From Hymenobacter aquaticus (lineage in GTDB: Bacteria; Bacteroidota; Bacteroidia; Cytophagales; Hymenobacteraceae), in contig NZ_SRLC01000001.1 in the NCBI RefSeq assembly GCF_004765605.1, positions 2,294,001 through 2,358,000 of the forward strand: DNA of 64,000 bases, given 5' to 3'. Of this stretch, positions 8,342 through 17,919 are shown piece by piece (the stretch's first letter is position 1; the number at the start of each line of letters is the position of its first letter). Below the pieces are notes generated by a model that was not told the DNA's origin, ran no database searches, and saw only the letters and a list, made by a program, of their open reading frames with translations. Made by a program: the position numbers and the translations under genes.

Positions 8342-8456
8342 CAGCACTTCGCCCATTGGCTTGGCCTTGCCCCTGCCCAGCTGGCAGGAAATCCCGGCGG
8401 CAATTTCCCCGTAAAAGTCAGTCCGTCGTAAATCCTGCCTCGGGAGCCGGCTAAAA

Positions 8457-8469
8457 TGACAATGTGTCA
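8457..8469. promoter_or_regulatory. Candidate dnaK operator, TGACA-ATG-TGTCA
   Basis: A 5-bp perfect inverted repeat, TGACA/TGTCA with a 3-base spacer, lies about 110 bases upstream of dnaK and is the only dyad of note in that leader. No CIRCE element and no sigma-32-like sequence are visible. A role in stress control is inferred only from position. Confidence 0.35.
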
Positions 8470-8575
8470 CAGAAAAACCCCGTTTTGCGGGCTGGTACGC
8501 TGCTTGTCATTAGTCCGACGCGAGTAAGTCGCAACGAACAATCAGACACCCAACTCATAAAATACAACCAATCAA

Positions 8576-10510
8576 ATGGGAAAAATAATCGGTATTGACC
8601 TCGGCACCACCAACTCGTGCGTGGCCGTTATGGAAGGCAACGAGCCGGTGGTGATTCCGAATAGCGAAGGCCGCCGCACGACTCCCTCGATTGTGGCGTT
8701 CCTCGACAACGGTAAAGGCGAGCGGAAAGTCGGTGATCCGGCTAAGCGTCAAGCCATTACCAACCCCCAGAACACGATCCAATCGATTAAGCGCTTTATG
8801 GGCCGCGGCTTCTCGGAAGTAACCGAAGAGTCGAAGCACGTATCGTACCAGCTGGTGAGCGGCTCGAACAATACGGTAGCCGTCAAAATTGGCGACCGGC
8901 AGTATACACCCCAGGAAATTTCGGCTATGGTGCTTCAGAAAATGAAGCAGACGGCTGAGGAATATCTGGGCACCACGGTAACGGAAGCCGTTATTACGGT
9001 TCCCGCCTACTTCAACGACGCCCAGCGCCAGGCTACCAAAGAAGCCGGTGCCATTGCCGGCCTCGACGTGAAACGCATCATCAACGAGCCCACGGCGGCG
9101 GCCCTGGCCTACGGCCTCGACAAGAAGCACAAAGACCAGAAAATTGCCGTGTACGACCTCGGTGGTGGTACCTTCGACATCTCGATTCTGGAGCTCGGCG
9201 ACGGCGTATTCGAAGTACTGAGCACCAACGGTGACACCCACCTCGGCGGCGACGACTTCGACCAGGTAATCATCAACTTCCTGGCCGACCAGTTTGCCAG
9301 CGAAAATGAAGGCCTCGACCTGCGCAAAGACCCCATGGCCCTGCAGCGCTTGAAAGAAGCCGCTGAAAAGGCCAAGGTGGAGCTGTCGAGCTCGTCGGAA
9401 ACCGAAATCAACCTGCCCTACGTTACGGCTACCGCTTCGGGCCCCAAGCACCTGGTAGTAAAGCTGAGCCGCGCCAAGTTTGAGCAGCTCGCCGACGCCC
9501 TGGTGCGCCGCTCGATGGAGCCCTGCAAAAAGGCCCTGCAAGACGCTGGCCTGAGCACCTCCGACATCGACGAGGTAATCTTGGTGGGTGGTTCGACCCG
9601 TATTCCCCGCATTCAGGAGGAAGTAGAGAAGTTCTTCGGCAAGAAGCCTTCGAAGGGTGTAAACCCCGACGAAGTAGTAGCCATCGGCGCGGCCATTCAG
9701 GGCGGCGTCCTGACCGGCGAAGTGAAGGACGTGCTGCTGCTGGACGTGACGCCCCTGAGCCTCGGTATCGAGACGATGGGCGGCGTGATGACCAAGCTCA
9801 TCGAAAGCAACACGACCATCCCGACCAAAAAGTCGGAAACCTTCTCCACGGCTTCGGATTCGCAGCCTTCGGTTGAAATCCACGTGTTGCAGGGCGAGCG
9901 TCCGTTGGCTTCGCAAAACCGCACCATCGGCCGCTTCCACCTCGACTCGATTCCGCCAGCACCCCGCGGCGTACCGCAGATCGAAGTAACCTTCGACATC
10001 GACGCCAACGGCATCCTGCACGTGTCGGCCAAGGACAAAGGCACCGGCAAAGAGCAGAAAATCCGCATTGAAGCCTCGTCGGGCCTCACCGACGCCGACA
10101 TCGAGCGGATGCGCAGCGAAGCTGCGGCTAACGCCGAAGCCGACAAAGCCGAAACCGAGCGTATCGTGAAGGTAAACGCCGCCGACTCAATGATTTTCCA
10201 GACGGAAAAGCAGCTGAAAGAGTACGGCGACAAGCTGAGCGCCGGCAACAAGACGGCCGTAGAAAATGCCCTTGCCGACCTGAAAAAGGCCCACGAGAGC
10301 AAAGACCTCGGCCAGATTGACACCGCTATGGAGGCTATCAACGCCGCCTGGCAGGCTGCTTCGCAGGAAATGTACGCCCAGGGTGGTGAAGGTCAGCCCC
10401 AGGGCTACCCCGGTGCCGACGGCGCGGCCCCCGGTGGCAACGGCCAGCAAGGTCAGCCCCACGACAACGTGACCGACGTAGACTACGAAGAAGTAGACGG
10501 CAGCAAGTAA
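8576..10510 (+). CDS. dnaK: Molecular chaperone DnaK (Hsp70)
   Basis: 644 residues, full length. ATP-driven chaperone that binds exposed hydrophobic peptides, with DnaJ and GrpE, in the cytoplasm. The nucleotide-binding domain starts with [16 protein letters not shown] (5-20) and includes [22 protein letters not shown] ([12 protein letters not shown]) and [10 protein letters not shown]. The substrate-binding domain follows the linker [14 protein letters not shown]. The C-terminus has a Gly/Gln/Pro-rich stretch and ends [11 protein letters not shown], typical for bacterial DnaK. The gene stands alone with 234 bases upstream and a strong terminator 20 bases downstream; grpE and dnaJ are not beside it, as is common in Bacteroidota. 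Its codon use is AT-richer at third positions than its neighbours', consistent with high expression. Confidence 0.98.
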   Translation: MGKIIGIDLGTTNSCVAVMEGNEPVVIPNSEGRRTTPSIVAFLDNGKGERKVGDPAKRQAITNPQNTIQSIKRFMGRGFSEVTEESKHVSYQLVSGSNNTVAVKIGDRQYTPQEISAMVLQKMKQTAEEYLGTTVTEAVITVPAYFNDAQRQATKEAGAIAGLDVKRIINEPTAAALAYGLDKKHKDQKIAVYDLGGGTFDISILELGDGVFEVLSTNGDTHLGGDDFDQVIINFLADQFASENEGLDLRKDPMALQRLKEAAEKAKVELSSSSETEINLPYVTATASGPKHLVVKLSRAKFEQLADALVRRSMEPCKKALQDAGLSTSDIDEVILVGGSTRIPRIQEEVEKFFGKKPSKGVNPDEVVAIGAAIQGGVLTGEVKDVLLLDVTPLSLGIETMGGVMTKLIESNTTIPTKKSETFSTASDSQPSVEIHVLQGERPLASQNRTIGRFHLDSIPPAPRGVPQIEVTFDIDANGILHVSAKDKGTGKEQKIRIEASSGLTDADIERMRSEAAANAEADKAETERIVKVNAADSMIFQTEKQLKEYGDKLSAGNKTAVENALADLKKAHESKDLGQIDTAMEAINAAWQAASQEMYAQGGEGQPQGYPGADGAAPGGNGQQGQPHDNVTDVDYEEVDGSK

Positions 10511-10529
10511 TTGCTGACCCCGAGTGAAT

Positions 10530-10563
10530 AAAAAGGCCGGAAGCAGATGCTTCCGGCCTTTTT
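10530..10563. terminator. Intrinsic terminator of dnaK (bidirectional)
   Basis: A 10-bp GC-rich stem (GGCCGGAAGC with GCTTCCGGCC) with a 4-base loop is flanked by A5 and T5, so it can work for dnaK on + and for the opposite strand gene at 10631 on -. Confidence 0.93.
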
Positions 10564-10630
10564 ATGTTTTAGGACTTTGTTCCAAGCCAGCAAACACTTC
10601 CTTTGGAGCATGCGGGGAAGATTCGGTAAC

Positions 10631-11050
10631 CTATACCGGCAGCTGCGCCAGCCACTGGGTGGCGTCAGCTTCGTTGTCGAAGAGCCGGTACGTCAGGGCC
10701 GACTCCTGGGCTTCACTCATCACCAAGCTCAAGGATAAGCGGGCAAAAACGTCCTGCGGCAGGATAACGGCCCCGTAGATGGTGCTGCCCGCGGCCGTGC
10801 GCGATACCCAGAAGTCCTTGATCCAGGCCCGCTCGTCGTCGGTGAAAGGCGACATCAGGTGCTGGTCGCCGAGCATTTTGCGCCACCCACGGCTCTGGAG
10901 CAGCTGACTGGCGTGGGTCAGGAAAGCCTGCATGTCGCTTAGCTTGCGGGTGCCGGCGTTGTACTCGACGATGGCATAACCAGTGGGGTGCTCGAGTAAG
11001 CGGCCCACCGGATTCTCAAAATACAGCCGGGGGGTAGTTTGTTCAGACAT
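10631..11050 (-). CDS. Small uncharacterised protein (SpoIIAA/STAS-like by appearance)
   Basis: 139 residues, no signal peptide or membrane segment, so cytoplasmic. It alternates predicted strands and amphipathic helices (GYAIVEYNAGTRK, MQAFLTHASQLLQSRGW) and ends with TYRLFDNEADATQWLAQL. That ending resembles the closing strand-helix of SpoIIAA-like/STAS proteins. I do not recognise a catalytic motif. It is convergent with dnaK, sharing its terminator, and divergent from the FAD monooxygenase at 11254 with a 203-base gap. The STAS-like assignment is a guess from fold pattern only. Confidence 0.6.
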   Translation of the reverse strand: MSEQTTPRLYFENPVGRLLEHPTGYAIVEYNAGTRKLSDMQAFLTHASQLLQSRGWRKMLGDQHLMSPFTDDERAWIKDFWVSRTAAGSTIYGAVILPQDVFARLSLSLVMSEAQESALTYRLFDNEADATQWLAQLPV

Positions 11051-11253
11051 GTGATTTGAAAAGCAATGGCGAATAAACCAAGCGGTAATTCATACGCTGA
11101 GCTGACAGAGAAAGATGCCCGAGTTCAAAGCTCAACCACGTAATTTACGGGTTGAATGGCTTATATACGCCGTTGAATCCTTACTATTGACCTTCCTGGC
11201 GCCCCGGTGCCCACGCCCTGACCCTGTTGCAACAGCACTAGTGTTCCTATCCT

Positions 11254-12399
11254 ATGGCTTCTTTTCTGATTATCGGCGCGGGCATCGGTGGCCTGACTAC
11301 GGCGCACGCGCTGCTGCGCCAGGGCCACCTCGTGACGGTGTACGAAGCCGCGGCGCAGCTCCGGGAAGTGGGCGCCGGGGTAGTATTGGGCGCCAATGCC
11401 GTGCGCAGCTTAGCGACCCTGCACCTTGAGGCCGCCGTACAGGCCCACGGGACTCCTATTACGCGCCTGGCGTTGGCCGACCAGCGCGGCCGAATTTTGC
11501 AAACCACGGACCCGACCTATTTTGCCCGGAAAATCGGGTACGACAACCTGGGAATACACCGGGCGGCGCTGCAACGGGCGCTGCTGGCCGGGCTACCGGC
11601 CAACACCGTGCGGCTCGGGTGCCGGTTCGAGCGGTTTGAGGCTACAGCCACGGGAGTCACGGCCTATTTCACGGATGGCAGCCCGGCCCGGGCCGACGCC
11701 CTCATTGGGGCCGATGGGCTACACTCGCCGGTGCGGCGGCAGCTGCTGCCTGACAGCCAGCCACGCTACGCGGGCTACACCTGCTGGCGCGCCGTGGTGG
11801 AAGCCAGCCACCTGCAACTGCCGGTGGGCAGCTCCATGGAAATCTGGGGAGACGCCGGCCGACGCATTGGCTACGTGCCCGTGGGCCAGGGCCAGGTGTA
11901 CTGGTTTGCCTGCCTGAACAGTGCCCAGCCCCGCAATCCGCAGTTCGCGGCCTTTCGCGTGGCCGACCTGCAACGCACCTTCGCCGACTTTCCGGTCCCC
12001 ATTCCGGCCCTGCTGGCGGCTACCACCGACGAGCAGCTGCTGTGGAACGACATTATGGACTTGCCGCCGCTGTCGGCGCTGGCTTACGGCCGGGTACTGC
12101 TGCTCGGCGACGCGGGCCATGCCACCACGCCCAATATGGGGCAGGGTGCCGGGCAGGCCGTGGAAGATGCCACGGTGCTGGCCGAGTGTCTGGCTGCCGC
12201 CCCGGATGTGGCGGCGGCTTTTCAGGCCTTTGAGCGGCGGCGCTTGCCCCGCACCACGCGCATCGTGACGACCTCCTGGCAGCTCGGGCAACTGGCGCAG
12301 CTGGAAAACCCGTTGCTGGTACGCCTGCGCAACGTGCTGCTGCGGGCTATACCACAGGCGGTCAGCCGGCGGCAGCTGGCCTGGCTTTACGAAGTATAA
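11254..12399 (+). CDS. FAD-dependent monooxygenase (class A flavoprotein hydroxylase)
   Basis: 381 residues, standard length for single-component aromatic or quinone hydroxylases. The FAD Rossmann motif GAGIGG is at 8-13. The dual FAD/NAD(P)H motif GADGLHSPVRR is near residue 153. GDAGHATTPNMGQGAG near residue 285 contacts the flavin ribityl chain. The reaction is expected to be NAD(P)H- and O2-dependent hydroxylation; salicylate-hydroxylase-like and UbiH-like members both fit, and substrate is unknown. It is a single gene whose stop lies 5 bases from the stop of the convergent EEP-family gene, leaving no room for a separate terminator. Confidence 0.88.
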   Translation: MASFLIIGAGIGGLTTAHALLRQGHLVTVYEAAAQLREVGAGVVLGANAVRSLATLHLEAAVQAHGTPITRLALADQRGRILQTTDPTYFARKIGYDNLGIHRAALQRALLAGLPANTVRLGCRFERFEATATGVTAYFTDGSPARADALIGADGLHSPVRRQLLPDSQPRYAGYTCWRAVVEASHLQLPVGSSMEIWGDAGRRIGYVPVGQGQVYWFACLNSAQPRNPQFAAFRVADLQRTFADFPVPIPALLAATTDEQLLWNDIMDLPPLSALAYGRVLLLGDAGHATTPNMGQGAGQAVEDATVLAECLAAAPDVAAAFQAFERRRLPRTTRIVTTSWQLGQLAQLENPLLVRLRNVLLRAIPQAVSRRQLAWLYEV

Positions 12400-12404
12400 A
12401 GTGC

Positions 12405-13571
12405 TTAGGTAGTCAGCTCTTTTTCCGGCTTCTGCCCTTGAGCTTCCTCTACTTCTTCTTCTACCTCCTCCTCAAACCCCTCTTTTATCTTTTCATTGGC
12501 CTCCTCGTGGTCTTCCACATCGGCCTGCTCGCAGTTTTCTTCCTGCTCGGCCTTGTCCTGGGGCTCGTAGCTGAGCTTGAGGTAGATGGGAAAATGGTCG
12601 GACCCCACGTAGGGCAGGCGCTGAATGTCGTCGACCTTGAAGTCGGGCGACACGAAGACGTGGTCCAGGGGCCAGCGTAGCAGCATGTATTCGGCGTGGA
12701 AGGTGGGCAGCAGGCCCCGGCCCACGCGCGGGTCGAGCAGGCCGCTGATGCGCCGGAACAGCTCGGAAGTGTGGGACCAGGCCACGTCGTTCATGTCGCC
12801 AAACACGATGGTAGGCTCCTCCCGCTCCCCGATGGCCTTGCCGACCAGCAATAGTTCGGCGTCGCGCTTGGTGCTGGTTTTCGACTCGGCGGGTGCCGGG
12901 GGCTTGGGATGCAGGCCAAAGATGCGCACCCAGGTTTTGCCGTCGGGCAGCTGCACGTGCCCGTGCAGGGAAGGCACGTCGTCGTCGAGCAGGTACTTGA
13001 TTTCGCAGTTTTGCAGGGGCAGCCGCGAGAAAAACAGCAGGCCGTACGTGTTGTCGAGGGGCTCGTGGCAGGTGTAGGGGTGAGTGGCTTCCAGGGGCTT
13101 CAGCTGCTCGTACCACCACTGGTCGGTTTCGACGGCCATAATCAGGTCGGGGTCGGTTTCCTGGAGCACGGCCAGGGCCCGGGCGCCTTGCTTGTTGTAT
13201 TGCAGCACGTTCATCACGGCCAGGCTCAGGTGGCGCGAGCCGTCGGCGCGGGTGCTGTCGGCAATCTGCTTGCTGGCCACCGGGGTGTAGGGCACAATGC
13301 GGAACGACTGGTAGAGCACCGCCGCCACCAGGGCGGCCAGGGCGCCCAGCCCCCAGTAGCCGGGCAGTTGGTGCCAGCCCAGCATAAAGCCCCCGCCGAT
13401 GGTAATAATGGCCACGGCGACAATCTGCAGGCGCGGGAAGTCGAAGATGCGGATCCACCAGGCGGTTTCGCGCAGCAGCGGCAGCAGCGTGGCCACCAGC
13501 GCAGCTACGGTAAGCAGCAGCGTCAGGCCGTGGGCAATTAACAGCCAAAGGGGAGCGTCTAGATCAGGCAC
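12405..13571 (-). CDS. Endonuclease/exonuclease/phosphatase (EEP) family membrane protein
   Basis: 388 residues from a GTG start at 13571; the frame is closed just upstream. Residues 1-90 hold about three membrane helices. The rest is an EEP (DNase I-like) domain: VMNVLQYN, the metal ligand Glu in AVETDQWW, VFGDMNDVAW, and the catalytic His in GSDHFPIYL. Family members cut phosphodiester bonds in nucleic acids or lipids/inositol phosphates; with a membrane anchor, an extracytoplasmic substrate is likely. The last ~45 residues are extremely acidic (repeated EEE and EEVEEEVEE), likely disordered. The GAGTGAAT word array begins 8 bases upstream of the start. Confidence 0.83.
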   Translation of the reverse strand: MPDLDAPLWLLIAHGLTLLLTVAALVATLLPLLRETAWWIRIFDFPRLQIVAVAIITIGGGFMLGWHQLPGYWGLGALAALVAAVLYQSFRIVPYTPVASKQIADSTRADGSRHLSLAVMNVLQYNKQGARALAVLQETDPDLIMAVETDQWWYEQLKPLEATHPYTCHEPLDNTYGLLFFSRLPLQNCEIKYLLDDDVPSLHGHVQLPDGKTWVRIFGLHPKPPAPAESKTSTKRDAELLLVGKAIGEREEPTIVFGDMNDVAWSHTSELFRRISGLLDPRVGRGLLPTFHAEYMLLRWPLDHVFVSPDFKVDDIQRLPYVGSDHFPIYLKLSYEPQDKAEQEENCEQADVEDHEEANEKIKEGFEEEVEEEVEEAQGQKPEKELTT

Positions 13572-13578
13572 TTAGGGC

Positions 13579-13716
13579 GAATGAGTGAATGAGTGAATGA
13601 GTGAATGGGCAAAAGAGTGAATGAGCAAATGAGTGAATGAGTGAGTCTGATGTTTTAACTGCGCCGATAGGGTCAATTGAACGAAAATTCACTCATTCAC
13701 TCATTTACTCATTCGC
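13579..13716. repeat. Facing GAGTGAAT / ATTCACTC word arrays
   Basis: Left array 13579-13648 is built of about eight imperfect GAGTGAAT/GAGCAAAT units. Right array 13687-13716 contains the complement ATTCACTC/ATTTACTC units. About 38 unique bases separate them. The right array ends flush with the purE stop codon (13717-13719) and the left one ends 8 bases from the start of the EEP gene, so the pair fills the whole gap. Units lack CRISPR-like spacers. Confidence 0.85.
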
Positions 13717-14268
13717 CTACTCATCACTGAAGCCTCCTTTGCGGAGCTCCTCAATGGTGCGCATCACTTTGTCTTTGAGAGCAGTACGGTACTTTTCCAA
13801 TACGTCGGCCAGCCGGGCGTTGCTCAGGGCCAGCATCTGGGTGGCCAGCACGGCGGCGTTGGCGGCCCCGTCGATGGCCACGGTAGCCACGGGCACGCCG
13901 GCGGGCATCTGCAGCATGGAAAGTACCGAGTCGAGGCCGTGCACGGAGGTGGCCGAGTTGATGGGCACCCCGATAACGGGCAGCGTGGTAAAGGCGGCCA
14001 GCATGCCGGGCAAGTGGGCGGCCCCACCTCCACCGGCAATAATGACCCGCATGCCGCGCTTGCGGGCCGTTTCACCGTACTCGATGAGGCGGTAGGGCGT
14101 GCGGTGCGGCGACACCAGGGTGATTTCGTGCGGCACCCCAAACTGGCGCAGCAGCTCGGCGGCGGCCCGCATAACCGTCAGGTCGGACTGGCTCCCCATC
14201 ACGATGCCAACGAGCGGAGTGTCGCGGTAGTCGTCGGTGGCGGGAGCGGCGGCGGAGGCAGTAGTCAT
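13717..14268 (-). CDS. purE: 5-(carboxyamino)imidazole ribonucleotide mutase PurE
   Basis: 183 residues. Moves the carboxyl group of N5-CAIR to C4 (CAIR) in purine synthesis, in the cytoplasm. Family motifs are [10 protein letters not shown], the catalytic-site SPHRTP, and [12 protein letters not shown] followed by PVIGVPI. These match class I PurE, which works with PurK; purK is not next to it in this window. The protein has a short Ala-rich N-terminal extension of ~17 residues before [10 protein letters not shown]. The C-terminal codons run straight into the GAGTGAAT-type array. It is divergent from marC with a 156-base gap. Confidence 0.96.
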   Translation of the reverse strand: MTTASAAAPATDDYRDTPLVGIVMGSQSDLTVMRAAAELLRQFGVPHEITLVSPHRTPYRLIEYGETARKRGMRVIIAGGGGAAHLPGMLAAFTTLPVIGVPINSATSVHGLDSVLSMLQMPAGVPVATVAIDGAANAAVLATQMLALSNARLADVLEKYRTALKDKVMRTIEELRKGGFSDE

Positions 14269-14366
14269 ACAAATAGGATGAAAAAAAGGCGGGCAGCCGG
14301 CCTTCTAAGCGCTTGTACGCGCCAGGTATGCTACGGTTGGCTTTCCAAACATACCATTTTAACCTG

Positions 14367-14396
14367 TTTGCTGATACCCAATCCCTCGTACCTTTA
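14367..14396 (+). promoter_or_regulatory. Candidate marC promoter (TTTG - N18 - TACCTTTA)
   Basis: TTTG at 14367-14370 and TACCTTTA at 14389-14396 match the Bacteroidota -33 TTTG and -7 TAnnTTTG boxes at 18-base spacing, the last base differing. The -7 box ends 28 bases before the marC ATG. Confidence 0.6.
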
Positions 14397-14424
14397 CCCG
14401 CCTTCCACTTCCCTGCCTCGGTAC

Positions 14425-15042
14425 ATGGAAATACTACTCGCCACCTTCACTACCCTGTTTTCCGTCGTAAACCCCTTCGGCGCCATGCCGGTATTCCTGA
14501 CCCTGACGGAGGAAGACTCGCCCAGCCACCGCGCCCAGATCGGGCTGCGGGCCTGTATTTACATGGTGGGCGTGCTGTCGGTATCGTTTTTCGCGGGGCA
14601 GTACGTGCTGAACTTCTTCGGTATCAACATTCACCACCTGCGCATTGCCGGCGGCATCCTGCTCATGCGCTCGGCCTTCGATCTGCTGACGCCGGGCGGC
14701 AACCGGGCCAAGGTTTCGGAGGCGACGCTGGAGGAAAGCATGCACAAGGAGGACATTTCGTTTACCCCGCTGGCCATGCCCATGCTGTCGGGCCCCGGCT
14801 CCATGGCCGTGTGCATCGGCCTGTTTACCAAGAAGCTTACCTACCTGGACATGGGCCTGATTTTTTTCGGCTTCGTGCTGGTAGCTTTGGCCAGCTATAT
14901 TATCCTGATGTCGTCGTTGCGCCTGACGCGCTTTCTGGGCCGGCCCGGCATGGCGGCTCTGGCCCGCATCATGGGCTTTCTGACCCTGGCCATCGGCGTC
15001 AACTTCCTGGCCACGGCCATCAAGGCCCTGTTTCAGGAGTAG
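14425..15042 (+). CDS. MarC family integral membrane protein
   Basis: 205 residues from ATG 14425, usual family length. The frame is open much further upstream but that part would overlap purE on the other strand. Six hydrophobic segments are visible. Family motifs are FSVVNPFGAMPVFLTL at the N-terminus and the Gly-rich IAGGILLMRSAFDLL in helix 3, with PLAMPMLSGPGSM after the cytoplasmic loop. The family is named for a multiple antibiotic resistance locus, but a transport substrate has not been settled, so no function is assigned. It sits in the inner membrane. The gene is followed by a 33-bp inverted repeat. Confidence 0.9.
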   Translation: MEILLATFTTLFSVVNPFGAMPVFLTLTEEDSPSHRAQIGLRACIYMVGVLSVSFFAGQYVLNFFGINIHHLRIAGGILLMRSAFDLLTPGGNRAKVSEATLEESMHKEDISFTPLAMPMLSGPGSMAVCIGLFTKKLTYLDMGLIFFGFVLVALASYIILMSSLRLTRFLGRPGMAALARIMGFLTLAIGVNFLATAIKALFQE

Positions 15043-15069
15043 TGGAGCAGGTAACGGAACGTATTTTCT

Positions 15070-15170
15070 GAACGTCATGCAGAGCGCAGCGAAGCATCTC
15101 GCCTGGCCTCGTCCGATTAGTAAGCCAACGTCAGCACGCGAGATGCTTCGCTGCGCTCTGCATGACGTTC
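15070..15170. repeat. Perfect 33-bp inverted repeat (type IV arms)
   Basis: 15070-15102 (contains GTCATGCAGAGCGCAGCG) is the exact reverse complement of 15138-15170. A 35-base loop separates them, and it has no core AAAGCCCTTT hairpin. It lies between marC and galT, both on +. The arm is a variant of the GTCATCCTGAGC-type arm of the other elements. Confidence 0.92.
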
Positions 15171-15217
15171 TTCGTAACTATTTTGCTTCTTTCTAAGCTC
15201 TCCATCTACCTCCCGTC

Positions 15218-16276
15218 ATGGCCGTCTTCGATACTACCGAGCACTCGCACCGCCGCTACAACCCCCTGACCGGCGAATGGCTGCTGGTGTCGCCGCACCG
15301 CTCGAAGCGGCCCTGGCAGGGCCAGCAGGAAGAGCCCGAAGCCGAAACCCGCCCCGCCTACGACCCGACCTGCTACCTCTGCCCCGGCAACACCCGCGCG
15401 GGCGGGGCCGTGAACCCCAGCTACGACAGCACCTTCGTGTTCGACAACGACTTTGCCGCCTTGCAGGCCGACGTGCCCCAGGGGACGGTGAACGTGGGCG
15501 GCCTGCTGCGGGCCGAGGCCGAATCGGGGGTGGCCCGGGTTATCTGCTTTTCGCCCCGCCACGATCTGACTCTGCCCGAAATGGAGCCGGCCGCCATCCG
15601 GCGCGTGGTGGACGTGTGGGTGGAGCAGTACCAGGAGCTGGGCGCCCGCCCCGACATCAACTACGTGCAGATTTTCGAGAACAAGGGCTTCATGATGGGC
15701 TGCTCGAACCCGCACCCGCACGGGCAGATCTGGGCCCAGCGCACCGTGCCCGCCGACCCGGCCAAGGAAACGGTGCAGCAGGCCGCCTACTTCCAGGAGC
15801 ACGGCCGCAGCCTCTTGCTCGACTACGTGGCGCTGGAGCTGCAAGAGCAAACCCGCCTGGTGTATCAGAACGAGCATTTCGTGACCCTGGTGCCCTACTG
15901 GGCCACCTGGCCCTTCGAAACCCTGCTGCTGCCGCGCCGCCACGTCACGTCCATCGAGCAGCTGACCGACGCCGAAAAGGACAGCTTTGCCGCCGCCCTG
16001 CACGACCTGACCATCCGCTACGACAACCTGTTCCGGATTTCCTTCCCCTACTCGGCCGGCCTGCACCAGCGCCCCACCGACGGGCAGGCGCACGAAAGCT
16101 GGCACCTGCACCTGCACTTCTACCCGCCCCTGCTGCGCTCGGCCACGGTGCGCAAGTTTATGGTGGGCTACGAAATGCTGGCCAACCCCCAGCGCGACAT
16201 CACGCCCGAGTGGGCCGCCGAACGGCTGCGCGGTCTGCCCACGGTGCACTATAAGCAGGCAGCAGCAACGGAGTAG
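15218..16276 (+). CDS. galT: Galactose-1-phosphate uridylyltransferase
   Basis: 352 residues. Transfers UMP between UDP-glucose and galactose-1-phosphate (Leloir pathway), cytoplasmic, HIT-like fold. The nucleophile motif HPHPHGQIW is near residue 164. [12 protein letters not shown] near residue 52 supplies the zinc-site cysteines. [18 protein letters not shown] at the N-terminus and [12 protein letters not shown] at the C-terminus are diagnostic. galK and galE are not adjacent; the gene is flanked by repeat elements on both sides and looks monocistronic. Confidence 0.96.
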   Translation: MAVFDTTEHSHRRYNPLTGEWLLVSPHRSKRPWQGQQEEPEAETRPAYDPTCYLCPGNTRAGGAVNPSYDSTFVFDNDFAALQADVPQGTVNVGGLLRAEAESGVARVICFSPRHDLTLPEMEPAAIRRVVDVWVEQYQELGARPDINYVQIFENKGFMMGCSNPHPHGQIWAQRTVPADPAKETVQQAAYFQEHGRSLLLDYVALELQEQTRLVYQNEHFVTLVPYWATWPFETLLLPRRHVTSIEQLTDAEKDSFAAALHDLTIRYDNLFRISFPYSAGLHQRPTDGQAHESWHLHLHFYPPLLRSATVRKFMVGYEMLANPQRDITPEWAAERLRGLPTVHYKQAAATE

Positions 16277-16288
16277 CTTTTTTCCCGC

Positions 16289-16461
16289 CTGTCATCCTGA
16301 GCAAAGCGAAGGACCTTCCTCACCTACCCCACCCTAGCTTCTGCCAATGCGAAAAAGCCCTTTATTCCGGTTGGAATAAAGGGCTTTTCACGTTGAAGAA
16401 CGGTTGTCACTCAGGGCAGGAAGGTCCTTCACTCCGCTGCGCTGCGTTCAGGATGACAGCC
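16289..16461. repeat. Composite inverted-repeat element (type I arms, core hairpin)
   Basis: Left arm 16289-16320 (CTGTCATCCTGAGCAAAGCG...) pairs imperfectly with right arm 16418-16460, which carries a few inserted bases. The central hairpin 16353-16368/16373-16388 has a 16-bp stem (AAAGCCCTTTATTCC) and a 4-base loop. It lies between galT and hemE, both on +. The left half is homologous to 370-449 and 19012-19090. Confidence 0.9.
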
Positions 16462-16554
16462 GGCGCAGGACAGACGAAATAAACCCTGCTTGCAAGCATT
16501 GCTGCCCGGTAGCGCGTAACTTGCGGCCGATTTCCGGCTTCCCTGCCTTTTTCT

Positions 16555-17604
16555 ATGCTCAAGAACGACCTCCTGCTCCGCGCCGCCCGTGGCGAAGAAA
16601 CCGAACGTACTCCCGTGTGGCTCATGCGCCAGGCGGGCCGTATTTTGCCCGAATACCGTGCCCTGCGCGGCCGCCTGAGCGGCTTCAAGGAGCTGGTCGA
16701 AACGCCGGAGCTGGCGGCGGAAGTCACCATTCAGCCCGTGGACGCCCTGGACGTGGACGCGGCCATCATCTTCTCCGACATCCTGGTGGTGCCCGAGGCC
16801 ATGGGCCTGACCTACGAAATGGTGGAAGCCCGCGGCCCGCTGTTTCCCGAAACCATCAAAACGGCCCAGGACGTAGCCCGCATGCGCGTGGCCGACCCCG
16901 AGGAGCACCTGGGCTACGTGCTCGAAGCCATCCGGGTGACTAAGCGCGCCCTGAACGGCCGGGTGCCGCTCATCGGCTTTGCCGGCGCGCCCTGGACGAT
17001 TCTGGCCTACATGGTGGAAGGCCACGGCTCCAAGACCTTCAGTAAGGCGCGGCGCATGCTCTACACCAACCCCGCGCTGGCCCACGAGCTGCTCGACAAA
17101 ATCACGCGCACGACCATTACCTACCTGCAGGCCCAAGTGGAGGCCGGGGCCAACATTGTGCAGGTGTTCGACTCGTGGGCCGGTATCCTGCCCCCCGACC
17201 ACTACCGCGAGTTCTCGGCCCGCTACATTGCCGCCATCTGCGACGCCATGCCCGAGGGCGTGCCCGTGACGGTGTTTGCCAAAGGCGCCTGGTTTGCCGT
17301 GTCGGACTTCGCCCACTTCAACTGCCGCACCATCGGCCTCGACTGGAACGAGGACCCGCGCCTGGTGCGCGCCGCCATCGGCTACGACAAAACCCTGCAA
17401 GGCAACCTGGACCCCTGCGCCCTCTACGGCAGCCGGGAGCAGGTCCAGACGGCCACTATCGAGATGCTGCGCCGCTTCGGACCCCAGCGCCACATTGCCA
17501 ACCTGGGCCACGGCGTCTACCCCGACACCGACCCGGACAACGTGCGCGTGTTCATCAATACCGTCAAGGAGTTCAGCACCCTGGCCCGCCAAGGCGCTAT
17601 TTAG
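16555..17604 (+). CDS. hemE: Uroporphyrinogen decarboxylase
   Basis: 349 residues. Removes four acetate carboxyls from uroporphyrinogen III to give coproporphyrinogen III in heme synthesis, cytoplasmic homodimer. Signatures are [15 protein letters not shown] near the N-terminus, [13 protein letters not shown] with the substrate-binding Asp, [16 protein letters not shown], and [16 protein letters not shown]. Length and motifs are complete. No other hem gene is adjacent. It is convergent with rfaE1, the gap being filled by a composite repeat. Confidence 0.97.
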   Translation: MLKNDLLLRAARGEETERTPVWLMRQAGRILPEYRALRGRLSGFKELVETPELAAEVTIQPVDALDVDAAIIFSDILVVPEAMGLTYEMVEARGPLFPETIKTAQDVARMRVADPEEHLGYVLEAIRVTKRALNGRVPLIGFAGAPWTILAYMVEGHGSKTFSKARRMLYTNPALAHELLDKITRTTITYLQAQVEAGANIVQVFDSWAGILPPDHYREFSARYIAAICDAMPEGVPVTVFAKGAWFAVSDFAHFNCRTIGLDWNEDPRLVRAAIGYDKTLQGNLDPCALYGSREQVQTATIEMLRRFGPQRHIANLGHGVYPDTDPDNVRVFINTVKEFSTLARQGAI

Positions 17605-17619
17605 GCCCCCAGGGCATTG

Positions 17620-17919
17620 TGAGGCGCAACGAAGCCCTGCGTCCTCGGCGCGGTATGTAATGACCTTTACCCAGCAAGCCCTTTATTCCAGCCGGAATAA
17701 AGGGCTTGCTGCCGTAACGCGAAGTTCCACTTCGCGACGCGTTGAACGATAAGCGTGCACAGTAAACAACGACTCGCGAAGTGAAACTTCGCGTTACTTG
17801 GCTACTTGCTCGTGTGGAAAAAAGGGCATGTAGTGGACCGAGGCTGCATTAATGGCGGCGTCTCGCAAGGACACGAACATTAGCACCTCAGCACATTCCT
17901 CACATTAGCACATTAGCTG
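17620..17919. repeat. Composite element: core hairpin + type III inverted repeat + AATGTGCTAA array
   Basis: Order: a type II-like left fragment (about 17620-17640), the core hairpin 17673-17689/17694-17710 (17-bp perfect stem AGCAAGCCCTTTATTCC), a type III inverted repeat 17714-17736/17775-17797 (GTAACGCGAAGTTCCACTTCG, one mismatch), a type II right-end remnant near 17860, then a word array of TTAGCAC/CACATT units (17880-17919). The array runs into the coding end of rfaE1. It lies between convergent hemE and rfaE1. Confidence 0.85.

Noticed and set aside
13579..13716. CRISPR array
   Set aside because: Units are 8 bases, imperfect and contiguous, with no regular spacers and no cas genes nearby.
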